From NCBI GenBank assembly GCA_965224045.1, contig CBDCYD010000014.1, positions 248,001 through 312,000 of the forward strand: a DNA stretch of 64,000 nucleotides, read 5' to 3'. Source of the stretch: Tectiglobus sp965224045. Lineage in GTDB: Bacteria; Pseudomonadota; Alphaproteobacteria; Rhizobiales; Hyphomicrobiaceae. Shown one piece after another: positions 9,258 through 18,607 of the stretch. The first letter of the stretch is position 1. Every line of letters starts with the position of its first letter. The notes beneath the pieces are model-generated. The model had not been told where the DNA came from, did not search any database, and saw only the letters and a program-made list of their open reading frames with translations. A program made the position numbers and the translations under genes.

Positions 9258-10201
9258 TGGCCGTTCTCCTACTCGCGGAACACACCAACGACGCGCTAAA
9301 CCCGGCCACCGGCAAGGCACTTACGGCGGCCACCGACCTTGGCGGCGACATCCACGTGCTGGTCGCCGGCAGCAGCTGCCGGCCTGCCGCAGAGGCGGCA
9401 GCCAAGCTCAGCGGCGTGGCCAAGGTGCTCGTCGCCGATGCCGCTCATCTCGAACACCAGGTGGCGGAAGACCTTGCCAATCTTATCGTTCCGATGATGG
9501 ACAACTACGATGCGCTGGTGGCGCCGGCGACCGCGCGCGGTAAAAACACGTTGCCGCGCATCGCGGCGATGCTTGATGTCATGCAGATCTCGGACATCAC
9601 GGCCGTCAAGGCACCCGACACGTTCGAACGGCCGATCTACGCCGGCAACGCGATCCAGACCGTGCAGTCCACGGACGCCAAGAAGGTCATCACCGTGCGC
9701 ACCGCCGCCTTCCAGGCGGCAGGCGAAGACGGCTCGGCGGCGATCGAGGAGGTGGCGGCCGGAGAAGCTGGGGGCATTACGACGTTCGAGCGGGCAGAGC
9801 TTGCCGAGTCCGATCGACCCGAACTTGCTTCGGCCAAAATCGTGATCTCCGGCGGACGCGGCATGCAGTCGGGCGAGAATTTCGAAAAGTATATCGAACC
9901 CGTCGCCGACCGCCTCGGGGCAGCCGTTGGCGCCAGCCGCGCTGCAGTCGATGCCGGCTTCGTTCCGAACGACTATCAGGTCGGACAAACCGGCAAGGTG
10001 GTGGCGCCGGAGCTTTATATCGCGGTCGGGATATCCGGTGCGATCCAGCACCTTGCCGGCATGAAGGACTCCAAGGTGATCGTCGCCATCAACAAGGACG
10101 GTGAAGCACCGATCTTCCAGGTGGCAGACTACGGGCTGGTGGCTGACCTGTTCGAGGTCTTGCCTGAGCTCGAAGCCGAACTTGCCAAGGTACAGGGCTA
10201 G
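9257..10201 (+). CDS. etfA: electron transfer flavoprotein alpha subunit
   Basis: A protein of 314 aa. The C-terminal FAD-binding domain carries SGGRGMQSGENF, GASRAAVDAGF, QVGQTGKVVAPELYIA and the closing NKDGEAPIFQVADYGLV motif. It pairs with EtfB to form the soluble FAD/AMP heterodimer. The start codon overlaps the last base of the etfB stop. The order etfB-etfA-hbd suggests supply of reducing power from beta-oxidation or hydroxybutyrate metabolism. Confidence 0.97.
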   Translation: MAVLLLAEHTNDALNPATGKALTAATDLGGDIHVLVAGSSCRPAAEAAAKLSGVAKVLVADAAHLEHQVAEDLANLIVPMMDNYDALVAPATARGKNTLPRIAAMLDVMQISDITAVKAPDTFERPIYAGNAIQTVQSTDAKKVITVRTAAFQAAGEDGSAAIEEVAAGEAGGITTFERAELAESDRPELASAKIVISGGRGMQSGENFEKYIEPVADRLGAAVGASRAAVDAGFVPNDYQVGQTGKVVAPELYIAVGISGAIQHLAGMKDSKVIVAINKDGEAPIFQVADYGLVADLFEVLPELEAELAKVQG

Positions 10202-10392
10202 TGTGATGATCGGGGCGCTCGGGATCGGTTCCGGGCCGCTATGTGCAAGCGGCCGGGCCGAGCGCGCCGAAATGCAATGCGAGAGCCGACGCACTCGGGC
10301 TCGGCAAGACGTCGAACGGTTGCCCGCCTGGGCATCCCAGATGATCGCGAGCATGACGTCCGCACCAAACGTGAGAAAGACGCGCTGAGGAC

Positions 10393-11316
10393 ATGACGAT
10401 GGACAGCGAACCGAGCGGCAACGGCCAGGTCGAAGCGCGCGATCGGATTAAGACGGTCGGCGTCATCGGTGCCGGGCAGATGGGCAACGGCATTGCTCAC
10501 GTCGTTGCGTTGGCCGGTTACTCTGTTGCGCTGAATGACCTTGAGGAAGCACGCTATCACGCCGCCCTGGAAACCGTTCGAAAGAACCTGACGCGACAGG
10601 TGACGCGCGGCATCATCAGCGAAGAGGAAATGGAAGATGCGCTTAAGCGCATCACGTTTGCGCCCGACTACAACAGCTTCCGAGATTGCGAACTGGTCAT
10701 AGAAGCGGCGACGGAAGACGAAAGCGTAAAGCGCCAGATCTTCAGTGAACTGCGCAGCTACGTTAAGCCGGATGCGATCGTTGCATCGAACACGTCCTCG
10801 ATCTCGATTACGCGACTTGCCGCGCAGACCGACCGGCCCGAGCAGTTCATCGGCATGCACTTCATGAACCCGGTGCCGATCATGCAGCTGGTGGAGCTCA
10901 TTCGCGGCATCGCGACGGACGACGACACGTTCAAGGTTTCACGCGCATTCACCGAGACGCTCGGCAAGACCACCGCCGTGTCGGAAGACTTTCCAGCGTT
11001 CATCGTCAACCGCATCTTGCTGCCGATGATCAATGAGGCGGTCTACACGCTCTATGAAGGCGTCGGTACCGTCGATGCGATCGACAAGGCGCTGAAGCTA
11101 GGTGCGAACCATCCGATGGGGCCGCTGGAGCTTGCCGATTTCATCGGGCTCGACACCTGCCTTTCGGTGATGCAGGTGCTCTATGAAGGCCTTGCCGACA
11201 CGAAGTATCGACCATGCCCGCTGCTGGTCAAATACGTCGAGGCAGGATGGCTCGGGCGCAAGGCGCAGCGTGGGTTCTACGACTACCGCGGCGATGTTCC
11301 GGTGCCGACGCGATAG
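10393..11316 (+). CDS. 3-hydroxybutyryl-CoA dehydrogenase
   Basis: A protein of 307 aa. The N-terminal Rossmann fold has the NAD-binding GVIGAGQMGNGIA motif at about residues 24-36; the HBD signature is FIGMHFMNPVPIMQLVELI with its catalytic His, and a C-terminal dimerisation domain follows. It oxidises (S)-3-hydroxybutyryl-CoA to acetoacetyl-CoA, or the reverse. An in-frame ATG at 10399 is an equal alternative start. Its place after etfBA is a conserved arrangement in Hyphomicrobiales. Confidence 0.95.
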   Translation: MTMDSEPSGNGQVEARDRIKTVGVIGAGQMGNGIAHVVALAGYSVALNDLEEARYHAALETVRKNLTRQVTRGIISEEEMEDALKRITFAPDYNSFRDCELVIEAATEDESVKRQIFSELRSYVKPDAIVASNTSSISITRLAAQTDRPEQFIGMHFMNPVPIMQLVELIRGIATDDDTFKVSRAFTETLGKTTAVSEDFPAFIVNRILLPMINEAVYTLYEGVGTVDAIDKALKLGANHPMGPLELADFIGLDTCLSVMQVLYEGLADTKYRPCPLLVKYVEAGWLGRKAQRGFYDYRGDVPVPTR

Positions 11317-11416
11317 GTGTTCATTGCAACGCCGATCGATCTCTTCATCGGTGCAGGCACGTTCGAAATTGGGCCTGCAAGAATTTCTTGTGCAAGCCAT
11401 TTCCGTTGCCCGCCCC

Positions 11417-12952
11417 TTACGCCGCAGCAGCATCGGTGCGGGATTTCAGGGTCTCTCCGCGATAGCTGAGCGCTTCGGCGACATGTGCCCGGGCGACCAC
11501 GTCAACACCGTCGAGATCGGCCAACGTGCGGGCGATCCGCAACGTACGGTGAAACCCCCGTGCCGAAAGACCGAGCTTGTCGGATGCCTCGCGAAGCAAT
11601 GCGAGGCCGGGTGCGTCCGGCGTTGCCGTGGCCTCAAGAAGCGTGCCTGAAATGTGGGCGTTGGTCCGGGCCGAGATCTCGGTGCGGGCTGCGATGCGCT
11701 CGAGCTGACGCTGGCGCGCGGCGCTGACCCGGGTGCGCACTTCGCAACTGCCTTCAAGCGGCGGCGGCAAGCAGAGGTCGGCGGCGGAGACCGCCGGCAC
11801 CTCTATCGTCATATCAATGCGGTCCAGAAGCGGGCCGGAGACCCTGGCCTGATAGTCGGCCGCACAACGGGCACCGCGGCGGCACGTCTGGCCCGGACCG
11901 CCGCCGCAGCGACAGGGGTTCATCGCGGCGACCAGCTGGATGCGCGATGGATAGGCGATGCGGTGGTTGGCGCGTGCGATAACCGTCTCGCCGGTTTCCA
12001 GTGGCTGACGGAGCGAATCGAGAACCGGCGGAGTGAATTCGGGCAGTTCATCGAGAAACAGCACGCCGAGGTGAGCCAGCGAGACCTCACCGGGACGCGG
12101 GCGCGAGCCGCCGCCAACCAGGGCTGCCATGCTGGCGGAATGGTGCGGCGCCCGAAACGGGCGTTCGGTGCGCAGCTTGCCGCCCATCAACTCGCCGGCG
12201 AGCGAATGCACCATGCTGACTTCCAGCATTTCCTTGGAATCGAGTGGCGGCAAAATCGACGGCAAGCGCGAAGCCAACATCGACTTGCCTGATCCCGGCG
12301 GGCCGATCAGCAACAGGTTGTGGCCACCGGCGGCTGCAATTTCGAGGGCGCGCTTGGCGGTTTCCTGGCCCTTGATATCGCGTAGATCGAGCGCCGACGG
12401 GGCATCGCGGGCAAGATTGGGTTCGGGTCGGCGCAATAGCTGCGTGCCGCGGAAGTGATTGATCAGAGAAAGAAGATGGGCCGGGGCGATCAATTCCAAA
12501 TCTTCGCCCGCCCAGGCTGCCTCAGGGCCACATGCGGCAGGACAAATCAGCCCCTTGCCGATCGCGGTGGCGCCAACCGCAGCCGGCAGTGCACCCGGCA
12601 CCGCGCGCACCGATCCGTCGAGTGCCAGTTCGCCAATCGCCGCGTAACCGTCGACGACCTCCGGTGAAATCGCTTCCATCGCAACCAGCAAAGCCAGCGC
12701 AATCGGCAAATCGAAATGGCTGCCCTCCTTGGGCAGGTCGGCCGGCGCAAGATTGACCGTGATTCGCGTGAACGGCAGGCCGAGGCCGACGGCGTGGAGA
12801 GCGTTGCGCACGCGCTCGCGACTTTCGGCGACAGCCTTGTCAGGCAGACCGACGATCGCAAAGTTGAACTGACCGGACGTGATGCGGACCTCGACCTGTA
12901 CCGGACGCGCTTCAATGCCGACAAAGGCAAGGGTCGAGATCTTTCCGTACAT
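11417..12952 (-). CDS. YifB/ComM family Mg-chelatase-like AAA+ ATPase
   Basis: A protein of 511 aa. The N-terminal ChlI/Lon-like domain (about residues 20-145) precedes the AAA+ Mg-chelatase domain with Walker A LLIGPPGSGKS, Walker B GVLFLDELPEF and the R-finger region; a C-terminal helical domain follows. A zinc-like cluster is visible in NPCRCGGGPGQTCRRG. ComM homologues act as hexameric branch-migration helicases in natural transformation and recombination. It is full length and convergent with hbd. No competence genes lie nearby. Confidence 0.93.
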   Translation of the reverse strand: MYGKISTLAFVGIEARPVQVEVRITSGQFNFAIVGLPDKAVAESRERVRNALHAVGLGLPFTRITVNLAPADLPKEGSHFDLPIALALLVAMEAISPEVVDGYAAIGELALDGSVRAVPGALPAAVGATAIGKGLICPAACGPEAAWAGEDLELIAPAHLLSLINHFRGTQLLRRPEPNLARDAPSALDLRDIKGQETAKRALEIAAAGGHNLLLIGPPGSGKSMLASRLPSILPPLDSKEMLEVSMVHSLAGELMGGKLRTERPFRAPHHSASMAALVGGGSRPRPGEVSLAHLGVLFLDELPEFTPPVLDSLRQPLETGETVIARANHRIAYPSRIQLVAAMNPCRCGGGPGQTCRRGARCAADYQARVSGPLLDRIDMTIEVPAVSAADLCLPPPLEGSCEVRTRVSAARQRQLERIAARTEISARTNAHISGTLLEATATPDAPGLALLREASDKLGLSARGFHRTLRIARTLADLDGVDVVARAHVAEALSYRGETLKSRTDAAAA

Positions 12953-13033
12953 GGTGCGCCCCGATCGTTCGGCAGTTGACTGACGGAAAGCTTACCAATG
13001 CATCGGCCACTGTCAAGAACAAAAAGAGAACTC

Positions 13034-13233
13034 GTTGCGCTCACGGGCCGATTCGGACGCTCAGGCGTCCGGGCCCTGCGCGGGCGCGCGCCAAAGGCGC
13101 GGGGCGCGGTTGCTCCCGGACATAGTTGCGCTCACGGGCCGATTCGGACGCTCGGGCGTCTGGGCCCTGCGCGGGCGCGCGCCAAAGGCGCGGGGCGCGG
13201 TTGCTCCCGGACATAGTTGCGCTCACGGGCCGG
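13034..13233. repeat. GC-rich 91-bp tandem repeat, about 2.2 copies
   Basis: Two near-identical units begin at 13034 and 13125, and a partial third begins at 13216, each starting GTTGCGCTCACGGGCC. The period is 91 bp and the first two units differ at only a few positions. Each unit contains GC-rich inverted segments (GGGCCC, GCGCGCGCC/GGCGCG). It fills the gap between the starts of comM and the end of gshB. The short frames read through it are repeat artefacts. Confidence 0.9.
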
Positions 13234-13253
13234 GGCACGGATGCAAGGCCGGC

Positions 13254-14198
13254 TCAGCCGGCAACCTTGCGTTCGATGGCATCCCAGATCATTGCCGCAA
13301 TGTCGTTGCCTCCGAACGCCTTGACCTGGCGGATGCCGGTCGGTGAGGTGACATTAATCTCGGTGAGATACGGGCCGATGACGTCGATGCCGGTGAAGAG
13401 CAGGCCGCGCTGGCGCAGTTCCGGGCCCAGGCGCTCACAGATCTCGCGGTCGCGTTCGTTGAGGTCGACCGGCTCGGCACGCCCTCCGACATGCATATTG
13501 GAGCGTGCTTCGTCGGCCGCCGGCACACGGTTGATGATACCGGCAACTTCACCGTCGACTAATATGATGCGCTTGTCGCCCTGGCGGACCTCGTCGCGGT
13601 ACTCCTGCACCATGAACGGTTCGCGGAACGATATCTGGAACATCTCAACCAGCGAATTGAGATTGGTATCGTCCGGCTTGAGGCGAAACACGCCGGCACC
13701 GCCGTTGCCGTAGAGCGGTTTTATGATGATGTCCTTGTATTGGTCGCGAAAGGCACGGACATCCGCCAGGTTGCGCGTCACCATGGTCGGCGGCATGAGG
13801 TCTTGATAGTCGAGAACGAAGACCTTTTCCGGAGCGTTGCGGACGTGGGCCGGGTCGTTGACGACCAGTGTCTCCGGGTGAATGCGCTCGAGCAGGTGGG
13901 TGGTGGTGATATAGCCCATGTCGAACGGCGGATCCTGGCGCAGCAAGACCACGTCGACCTTGGCGAGGTCTTCGGTGCGGCTATCGGACAGCGCGAAATG
14001 ATTGCCCGGTTCATCGCGCACAGCGAGCGTGTGGCCGTGCGCAATGAGGCGCATGCCATCGAGGGTGAGATCCGGCGGCGTGTAGTAGAAAATGTCGTGG
14101 CCGCGGGCCTGCGCCTCGAGCAATATTGCCAGAGTGGAGTCGCCCGGAACATCGATGACTTCGATCGGGTCCATCTGGCAAGCGATTTTGAGCGGCAT
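13254..14198 (-). CDS. gshB: glutathione synthase
   Basis: A protein of 314 aa, the usual length. It has the N-terminal domain (KIACQMDPIEVIDVPGDST) and an ATP-grasp domain with FVLDYQDLMPPTMVTR, IIKPLYGNGGAGVFRL and, near the C-terminus, TGIDVIGPYLTEINVTSPTG. It ligates gamma-glutamylcysteine and glycine to glutathione. It is transcribed in the same direction as yraN and rsmI upstream, but two large hairpins occupy the 258-bp gap, so it may be a separate unit. Confidence 0.97.
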   Translation of the reverse strand: MPLKIACQMDPIEVIDVPGDSTLAILLEAQARGHDIFYYTPPDLTLDGMRLIAHGHTLAVRDEPGNHFALSDSRTEDLAKVDVVLLRQDPPFDMGYITTTHLLERIHPETLVVNDPAHVRNAPEKVFVLDYQDLMPPTMVTRNLADVRAFRDQYKDIIIKPLYGNGGAGVFRLKPDDTNLNSLVEMFQISFREPFMVQEYRDEVRQGDKRIILVDGEVAGIINRVPAADEARSNMHVGGRAEPVDLNERDREICERLGPELRQRGLLFTGIDVIGPYLTEINVTSPTGIRQVKAFGGNDIAAMIWDAIERKVAG

Positions 14199-14325
14199 CT
14201 AGCGGCCTCTTTTCCGTTACCCACCTTGTTGCACAGTCAGGGGTCTCTTTGCGGGTCTAGGTATCGTGAACTGCCTGTCCCGCGCAATACGCCAGCCGTG
14301 CAGCTCACAGAACACAAACGGCTAG

Positions 14326-14381
14326 AGCAACCTGCTTTCATTCGGAATCGGTCAAATTCCGAACGAAAGCAAAAAGTTGCT
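14326..14381. other. long imperfect intergenic hairpin
   Basis: The inner arms are GCTTTCATTCGGAAT (14334-14348) and AATTCCGAACGAAAGC (14355-14370), pairing with one mismatch. Outer arms AGCAAC (14326-14331) and GTTGCT (14376-14381) also pair. There is no run of T on either side, so it is more like a REP-type palindrome than a classic terminator. Confidence 0.7.
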
Positions 14382-14406
14382 CGGTTCTTTAGAGGCGATC
14401 AACTTT

Positions 14407-14450
14407 GTGCCTTGAGTCGGAGCCGCGACAGCGGTTCCGACTCAAGGCAC
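14407..14450. other. 20-bp-stem intergenic hairpin downstream of yraN
   Basis: The arm GTGCCTTGAGTCGGA (14407-14421) is perfectly inverted at 14436-14450. The inner GCCGC/GCGGT continues the stem with one mismatch, around a GACA loop. It begins 7 bp after the yraN stop on the minus strand and may end the rsmI-yraN transcript or protect its 3' end. No T-tract is visible. Confidence 0.75.
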
Positions 14451-14456
14451 GATGAT

Positions 14457-14879
14457 CTAGCCAGGCTGCAGGTTGTCCCGGACGTGTCGCGGCCAGCGGC
14501 CCCGGGCGAGAAAAATGCTGTCGAGCCCGATCATATGCGTGCGATAGCGCGGGTGGTGGCGAAGCCAATGTTCGCCAGCGCGGGCAATGCGTGATGCCTG
14601 GCGCTGCGAAACGGACGTGACGGCATCCGCGAGGTCGGCGCGGTGCTTGACCTCGATGAACGCCAGGCGGCGGCCGCGCACCGCGACCAAATCGATTTCG
14701 CCAAACGGTGAGCGCGCCCTGCGCTCGAGAATGCGATATCCGCGCACAAGCAACCAGGCCGCCGCGATCAATTCGGCGTGCCGGCCGCGGCGTTCGCTGG
14801 CACGGCGACGGGCCGATTGATCGGCATGGCCGGGGCCGCGATCGGCGGATGGATACCGCTGCCGGGCTGACAGCCTCAT
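14457..14879 (-). CDS. yraN: YraN family (UPF0102) endonuclease-like protein
   Basis: A protein of 140 aa with the restriction-endonuclease-like fold signature: E in RRHAELIAAAWL, GYRILERRARSPFGEIDLVAVR and LAFIEVKHR, the E..GEID..EVK pattern of UPF0102. Its role is unknown in most bacteria; a Holliday-junction or DNA-processing role has been suggested from the fold. The start ATG overlaps the rsmI stop by 4 bp (ATGA), so the two are translationally coupled. Confidence 0.9.
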   Translation of the reverse strand: MRLSARQRYPSADRGPGHADQSARRRASERRGRHAELIAAAWLLVRGYRILERRARSPFGEIDLVAVRGRRLAFIEVKHRADLADAVTSVSQRQASRIARAGEHWLRHHPRYRTHMIGLDSIFLARGRWPRHVRDNLQPG

Positions 14880-15823
14880 GTCTCATCCTCTCTCATCGCA
14901 ACGCCGACAGCGTATACCCGCGCTCGCGGCACGCCAAGAGCGTCTGCGACCTCGCGAGCTGCGCGTGTCGGAGAGGCGTTCGCCCGGGCACGCTGCAGAT
15001 GGCGGGCGATGTCTTCGTCGGTGATATCGTCGGGCGCGGTCTCGGCCGGCGGTCCGACGATGATCGTGATTTCCCCACGGGGCGGGGCTGCGGCAGACCA
15101 GGCCGCCAAATCTTCGAGGCCGCCGCGGCGGAATTCTTCGAATTTCTTCGTCAACTCACGCGCAACGGCGCCACTGCGGTTGCCGAGTACATCGGCGAGA
15201 TCGCGCAATGTTGCACAGAGGCGGTGAGGCGACTCATAGAATACCAATGTCGCCGGCACATCGGCGAGTTCGGCAATTTCGCTGCGCCGGGCCGATCGTT
15301 TCTGAGACAGAAATCCCGCAAAGAAAAAGCGATCAGTGGCAACGCCAGAGGCCGACAAGGCTGTAACGGCAGCCGACGGGCCCGGCACTGCGACGACCTC
15401 GTGGCCGGCCTCGACCGCGGCGCGGGCAAGCTTGAAGCCGGGGTCGGAAATGGCCGGCGTGCCAGCATCGGATATCAGGGCGACTGACCGGCCGGCATCA
15501 AGGGCGGCGATGATCCCAGGGCGCACACGCGCGCCGTTGTGTTCGTGGTAGACCGACAGTTGCCGGTTGACGGCAAAGCGAGAAAGCAACTTGCGGCTGG
15601 TGCGCGTGTCTTCGCAGTAGAGTTGGTCGGCCGCGGTGATCACGGCCAATGCGCGGAGCGAAATATCACCGAGGTTGCCGATAGGCGTTGCGACAAGGTA
15701 GAGGGCTGGCGCCAGAGGTTGGGCCAAGAGTTGTGCAAGTTCGGCCGAAACGCTCGCCACGAGCCGGTCACGGCCCTCGCCATCGGCGGCCTGGCGACCT
15801 TGATTTTGCGGTGCTTTTGCCAT
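14876..15823 (-). CDS. rsmI: 16S rRNA (cytidine-1402-2'-O)-methyltransferase RsmI
   Basis: A protein of 315 aa from the tetrapyrrole methylase family. It has the N-terminal YLVATPIGNLGDISLRAL motif, the SDAGTPAISDPG loop, the VPGPSAAVTALSASG SAM-binding segment and FYESPHRL. In the family it methylates the ribose of C1402 in 16S rRNA. The N-terminus has a ~35-residue polar extension. It is divergent from the LpoA-like gene at 16062 and coupled to yraN, a conserved arrangement in Hyphomicrobiales. Confidence 0.96.
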   Translation of the reverse strand: MAKAPQNQGRQAADGEGRDRLVASVSAELAQLLAQPLAPALYLVATPIGNLGDISLRALAVITAADQLYCEDTRTSRKLLSRFAVNRQLSVYHEHNGARVRPGIIAALDAGRSVALISDAGTPAISDPGFKLARAAVEAGHEVVAVPGPSAAVTALSASGVATDRFFFAGFLSQKRSARRSEIAELADVPATLVFYESPHRLCATLRDLADVLGNRSGAVARELTKKFEEFRRGGLEDLAAWSAAAPPRGEITIIVGPPAETAPDDITDEDIARHLQRARANASPTRAAREVADALGVPRARVYAVGVAMREDET

Positions 15824-16061
15824 TTCCGTGCTAGACTTTCCCGGAGAATGCCGCCAAGCGCGTCTTTCCTGCCCCAGTGTCGTTGTTTTCGATGGTTATC
15901 CACGAGCGCAGCTGGCGCCGGGTCCGCGAATATGGCTGATCGGAGCAGAACGGTGTGATCGGTGGCAGTTGTTCGCTGACCGCTTGCATGAGCCCAGCGG
16001 ATCGGCCAGTGAAGCGGAAGTGCAGGGATAGCAGGACGCGGATGGTGCGCGCAAACGGGGC

Positions 16062-17333
16062 ATGGCGGCGATGATCAATTCGCGACGGCGTTTGTTGCAA
16101 GTTGCGCTCGGCGCAGGCCTTCTGGCCGGCAGCGCAATGATGCTAACGGGATGCGCCGGCAGCGGCGGTTCTGCAGCATCGCAACTCGCCAACCCGGCCG
16201 TTACTTCGCCGTCAACCGCCCAATCCCGACAGAACGTCACCGCCAAAGTGGCCTTGTTGCTGCCCCTGACGGCGACAGGCCAGCCCGCCGTCGTGGCCAA
16301 GGCCATGAAACAAGCGGCGGAACTGGCCCTATTCGAAAACAAGGCGGCCGGGTTCCAGCTGGTGGTGAAAGACACCAAAGGAACAGCTGCAGGTGCAACG
16401 GCGGCAGCGACCGAAGCACTCGCCGGGGGCGCCGAGCTGATCGTCGGCCCGCTGTTTGCAACCTCCGTTTCGGCAACATCGGCGGTGGCCCGGCAGGCCA
16501 AGGTACCGGTCATTGCCTTCTCGAACGACCGGCGTGTGGCCGGCGGCGGCACCTATTTGCTGAGCTTCATGGTGCAGGAAGAAGTCCAGCGCATCGTCAG
16601 GTTCGCGGCGCAGCAAGGCAAACGGCAATATGCAGCGCTGATCCCCGAAAGTGACTACGGCCGGCTGGTCGAGGCGGCTTTTCGATCGGCGGTCGCCCAA
16701 AGCGGTGGCGTGGTCGTCGCGCTGCGTCGTTATCCTCCCGGGTACGGTGGCATCCTGTCGCCGGCACGCAAGCTGATCGACGACATTCAGGCCTCCGAGG
16801 GCAACGGGATCTACATCGATGCCCTGTTCGCACCTGGTGGACCGGACGTCATATCGAGCCTCGGACCGGTCATTACGCAGCAAAGGCTCGACGTCTCGCG
16901 CATCAAGCTCATAGGTCTGGGTGGTTGGGATTATCCCAACATCAGCCGTGAGAAAGCTTTTGTCGGCGGGTGGTATCCGGCGCCTGATCCGCGCGGCTGG
17001 AGAGCGTTCGCCGAAAAATTCTCGCAATCGTTCGGCACATCGCCGCCGCGGGTTGCCAGCCTGGCCCACAACGCAATGACGATCGCGATCCGGCTTGCCG
17101 GTTCCCATGCCAAGGGGCAGCGCTATACCGCTGCCAACCTGACGCGACCTGGCGGCTTCCTGGGCGCCGACGGTATCGTGCGGTTTACCAACCAGGGCGT
17201 GACGCAGCGCGGCCTTGCCGTTCTCGAAGTCAGGGCTTTCGGCCCGCAGGTCGTTTCGCCCGCTCCGCAGACGTTCTCATCGACGCCGGCGACGCTCGCG
17301 CCCGCGAGTACCGGTTCGGTGCGCTACAACTAA
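16062..17333 (+). CDS. LpoA-like penicillin-binding protein activator lipoprotein
   Basis: A protein of 423 aa. A basic N-terminus (SRRRLLQ) and hydrophobic core lead to a lipobox, MLTGC, giving a lipoprotein with Cys at about residue 31. The mature part has a type I periplasmic binding-protein fold: VALLLPLTATGQPAVVAKAM, AELIVGPLFATS, VPVIAFSNDRRVAGGGTYLL, the LpoA/Peripla_BP_6 pattern. Lpo proteins activate outer-membrane-facing PBPs; here this is inferred from the family and from the neighbour rsmI. A second in-frame ATG at 16071 is an equally good start. Confidence 0.88.
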   Translation: MAAMINSRRRLLQVALGAGLLAGSAMMLTGCAGSGGSAASQLANPAVTSPSTAQSRQNVTAKVALLLPLTATGQPAVVAKAMKQAAELALFENKAAGFQLVVKDTKGTAAGATAAATEALAGGAELIVGPLFATSVSATSAVARQAKVPVIAFSNDRRVAGGGTYLLSFMVQEEVQRIVRFAAQQGKRQYAALIPESDYGRLVEAAFRSAVAQSGGVVVALRRYPPGYGGILSPARKLIDDIQASEGNGIYIDALFAPGGPDVISSLGPVITQQRLDVSRIKLIGLGGWDYPNISREKAFVGGWYPAPDPRGWRAFAEKFSQSFGTSPPRVASLAHNAMTIAIRLAGSHAKGQRYTAANLTRPGGFLGADGIVRFTNQGVTQRGLAVLEVRAFGPQVVSPAPQTFSSTPATLAPASTGSVRYN

Positions 17334-17599
17334 CAGGATCTGACAGGCCGCGGCCAAGACGGAAGGCCCGGTGAGCGTCGGCCGGAACCAGATCGAAGTG
17401 CCGCAACGTCAGGACCGGGCGCGGGCCGTCGACTGCCGTAGCAGGGCATGTTGCGATTGGTGCCGACGTCCTATCACCAAGCACGTCCGGATCCTTGCCG
17501 TCGGTGCCGCAGTGACCGGCTGCACAAGTTCCTGGTATGTCAGCCATGCCCTTCCAATGGCGCAGGTTTGCGCCAAACTCTGCCGTGCCCCCTCACATC

Positions 17600-18544
17600 A
17601 TGCTGCAAGTTTTCTCCATCGTTGCGCCGATATTCGCGTTGATCGCGCTCGGCTTTTGCGCCGGCCGCTTCAAGTGGGTCGGCGAGGCGACGGCAAAGGG
17701 CCTGGCCGACTTCACGTTTGCCCTGGCGATACCGGCGATGCTGTTTCGAGCTATGGCTCTGACCGAGTTTCCGGACATACCGGTGGCGAAGATCTGGGCG
17801 ACATTCTTTGGCAGCGCCTTCGTGGTTTGGATTGTGGCGAGCGTTTTGGGTGTCGCGGTGCTGCGGCGTGCGGCGGATGACGTGCCGGCGATCGCGATGA
17901 GCGCCGGATTCGGCAACGTTGTGATGCTGGGCATCCCGCTGTCGCTCTCGACGTTTGGACCGGAGGCGGTTGCGCCTGGCGCGCTGATTGTATCGCTGCA
18001 TTCGCCAATGTTGTGGGTCGTGGCGTCATTGCACATGGCGTTTGCCAGAAGAAATGAAGGCGCACACCTTGGCGCCATTGCCGGCGGTGTGGTGCGCGAA
18101 ATTGGGGGCAACGTCATCATCCTGGCGATTGTGGCCGGGACGCTGTGGCGGATCAGCGGGCTGGAATTGCCCGGTGTCGTCGATCAATCGATCCGGTTGC
18201 TCGGACAAGCCGGCATTCCATGTGCTCTGGTCGCCCTCGGGCTAAGCCTCGTGAACTTCGAGATCAAGGGCCAAGTACCGACGCTGTCGTTGATCCTGAT
18301 ACTCAAACTGATCGCGATGCCGGTCGTCGCCTGGTATCTCGCGGTCGAAGTTTTCGTGCTCGGGCCCACCGAGGCAGGGGTATGCGTTCTTTTTGCAGCG
18401 ATGCCGACCGGTGCGAATGCGTATCTGTTTGCAGCCCAACACGCACGAGCCATGAATTCCGCATCCGGTGCGGTGGCGCTCGGCACGCTGATGGCTGCGG
18501 TGACCGGGGGCGTGGCGGTCTACGCGTTGGGCACATCAGGATGA
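17600..18544 (+). CDS. AEC family (auxin efflux carrier-like) transporter
   Basis: A membrane protein of 314 aa with about ten predicted transmembrane helices, in two five-helix halves. Features include APIFALIALGFCAGRF at the start and FAAMPTGANAYLFA in the last third, both typical of the AEC/Mem_trans family, which exports or imports carboxylates such as malate. The ATG at 17600 (MLQVFSIVAP) is chosen because it opens directly into the first helix; the frame extends upstream to 17537. The substrate cannot be told from sequence. Confidence 0.9.
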   Translation: MLQVFSIVAPIFALIALGFCAGRFKWVGEATAKGLADFTFALAIPAMLFRAMALTEFPDIPVAKIWATFFGSAFVVWIVASVLGVAVLRRAADDVPAIAMSAGFGNVVMLGIPLSLSTFGPEAVAPGALIVSLHSPMLWVVASLHMAFARRNEGAHLGAIAGGVVREIGGNVIILAIVAGTLWRISGLELPGVVDQSIRLLGQAGIPCALVALGLSLVNFEIKGQVPTLSLILILKLIAMPVVAWYLAVEVFVLGPTEAGVCVLFAAMPTGANAYLFAAQHARAMNSASGAVALGTLMAAVTGGVAVYALGTSG

Positions 18545-18607
18545 GCGGCACACGCCGGTCCAGGGAATGTTCGGGCCATGATGTTTGATTGCCGTCGACT
18601 GGAGCGG

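Noticed and set aside
9296..10354. Minus-strand frame of 352 codons over etfA
   Set aside because: It shows no recognisable motif and is fully antisense to etfA, which is certain.
13034..13233. CRISPR-like array
   Set aside because: The units are 91 bp, direct and contiguous with no unique spacers, and there are only about two copies. No cas genes are nearby.
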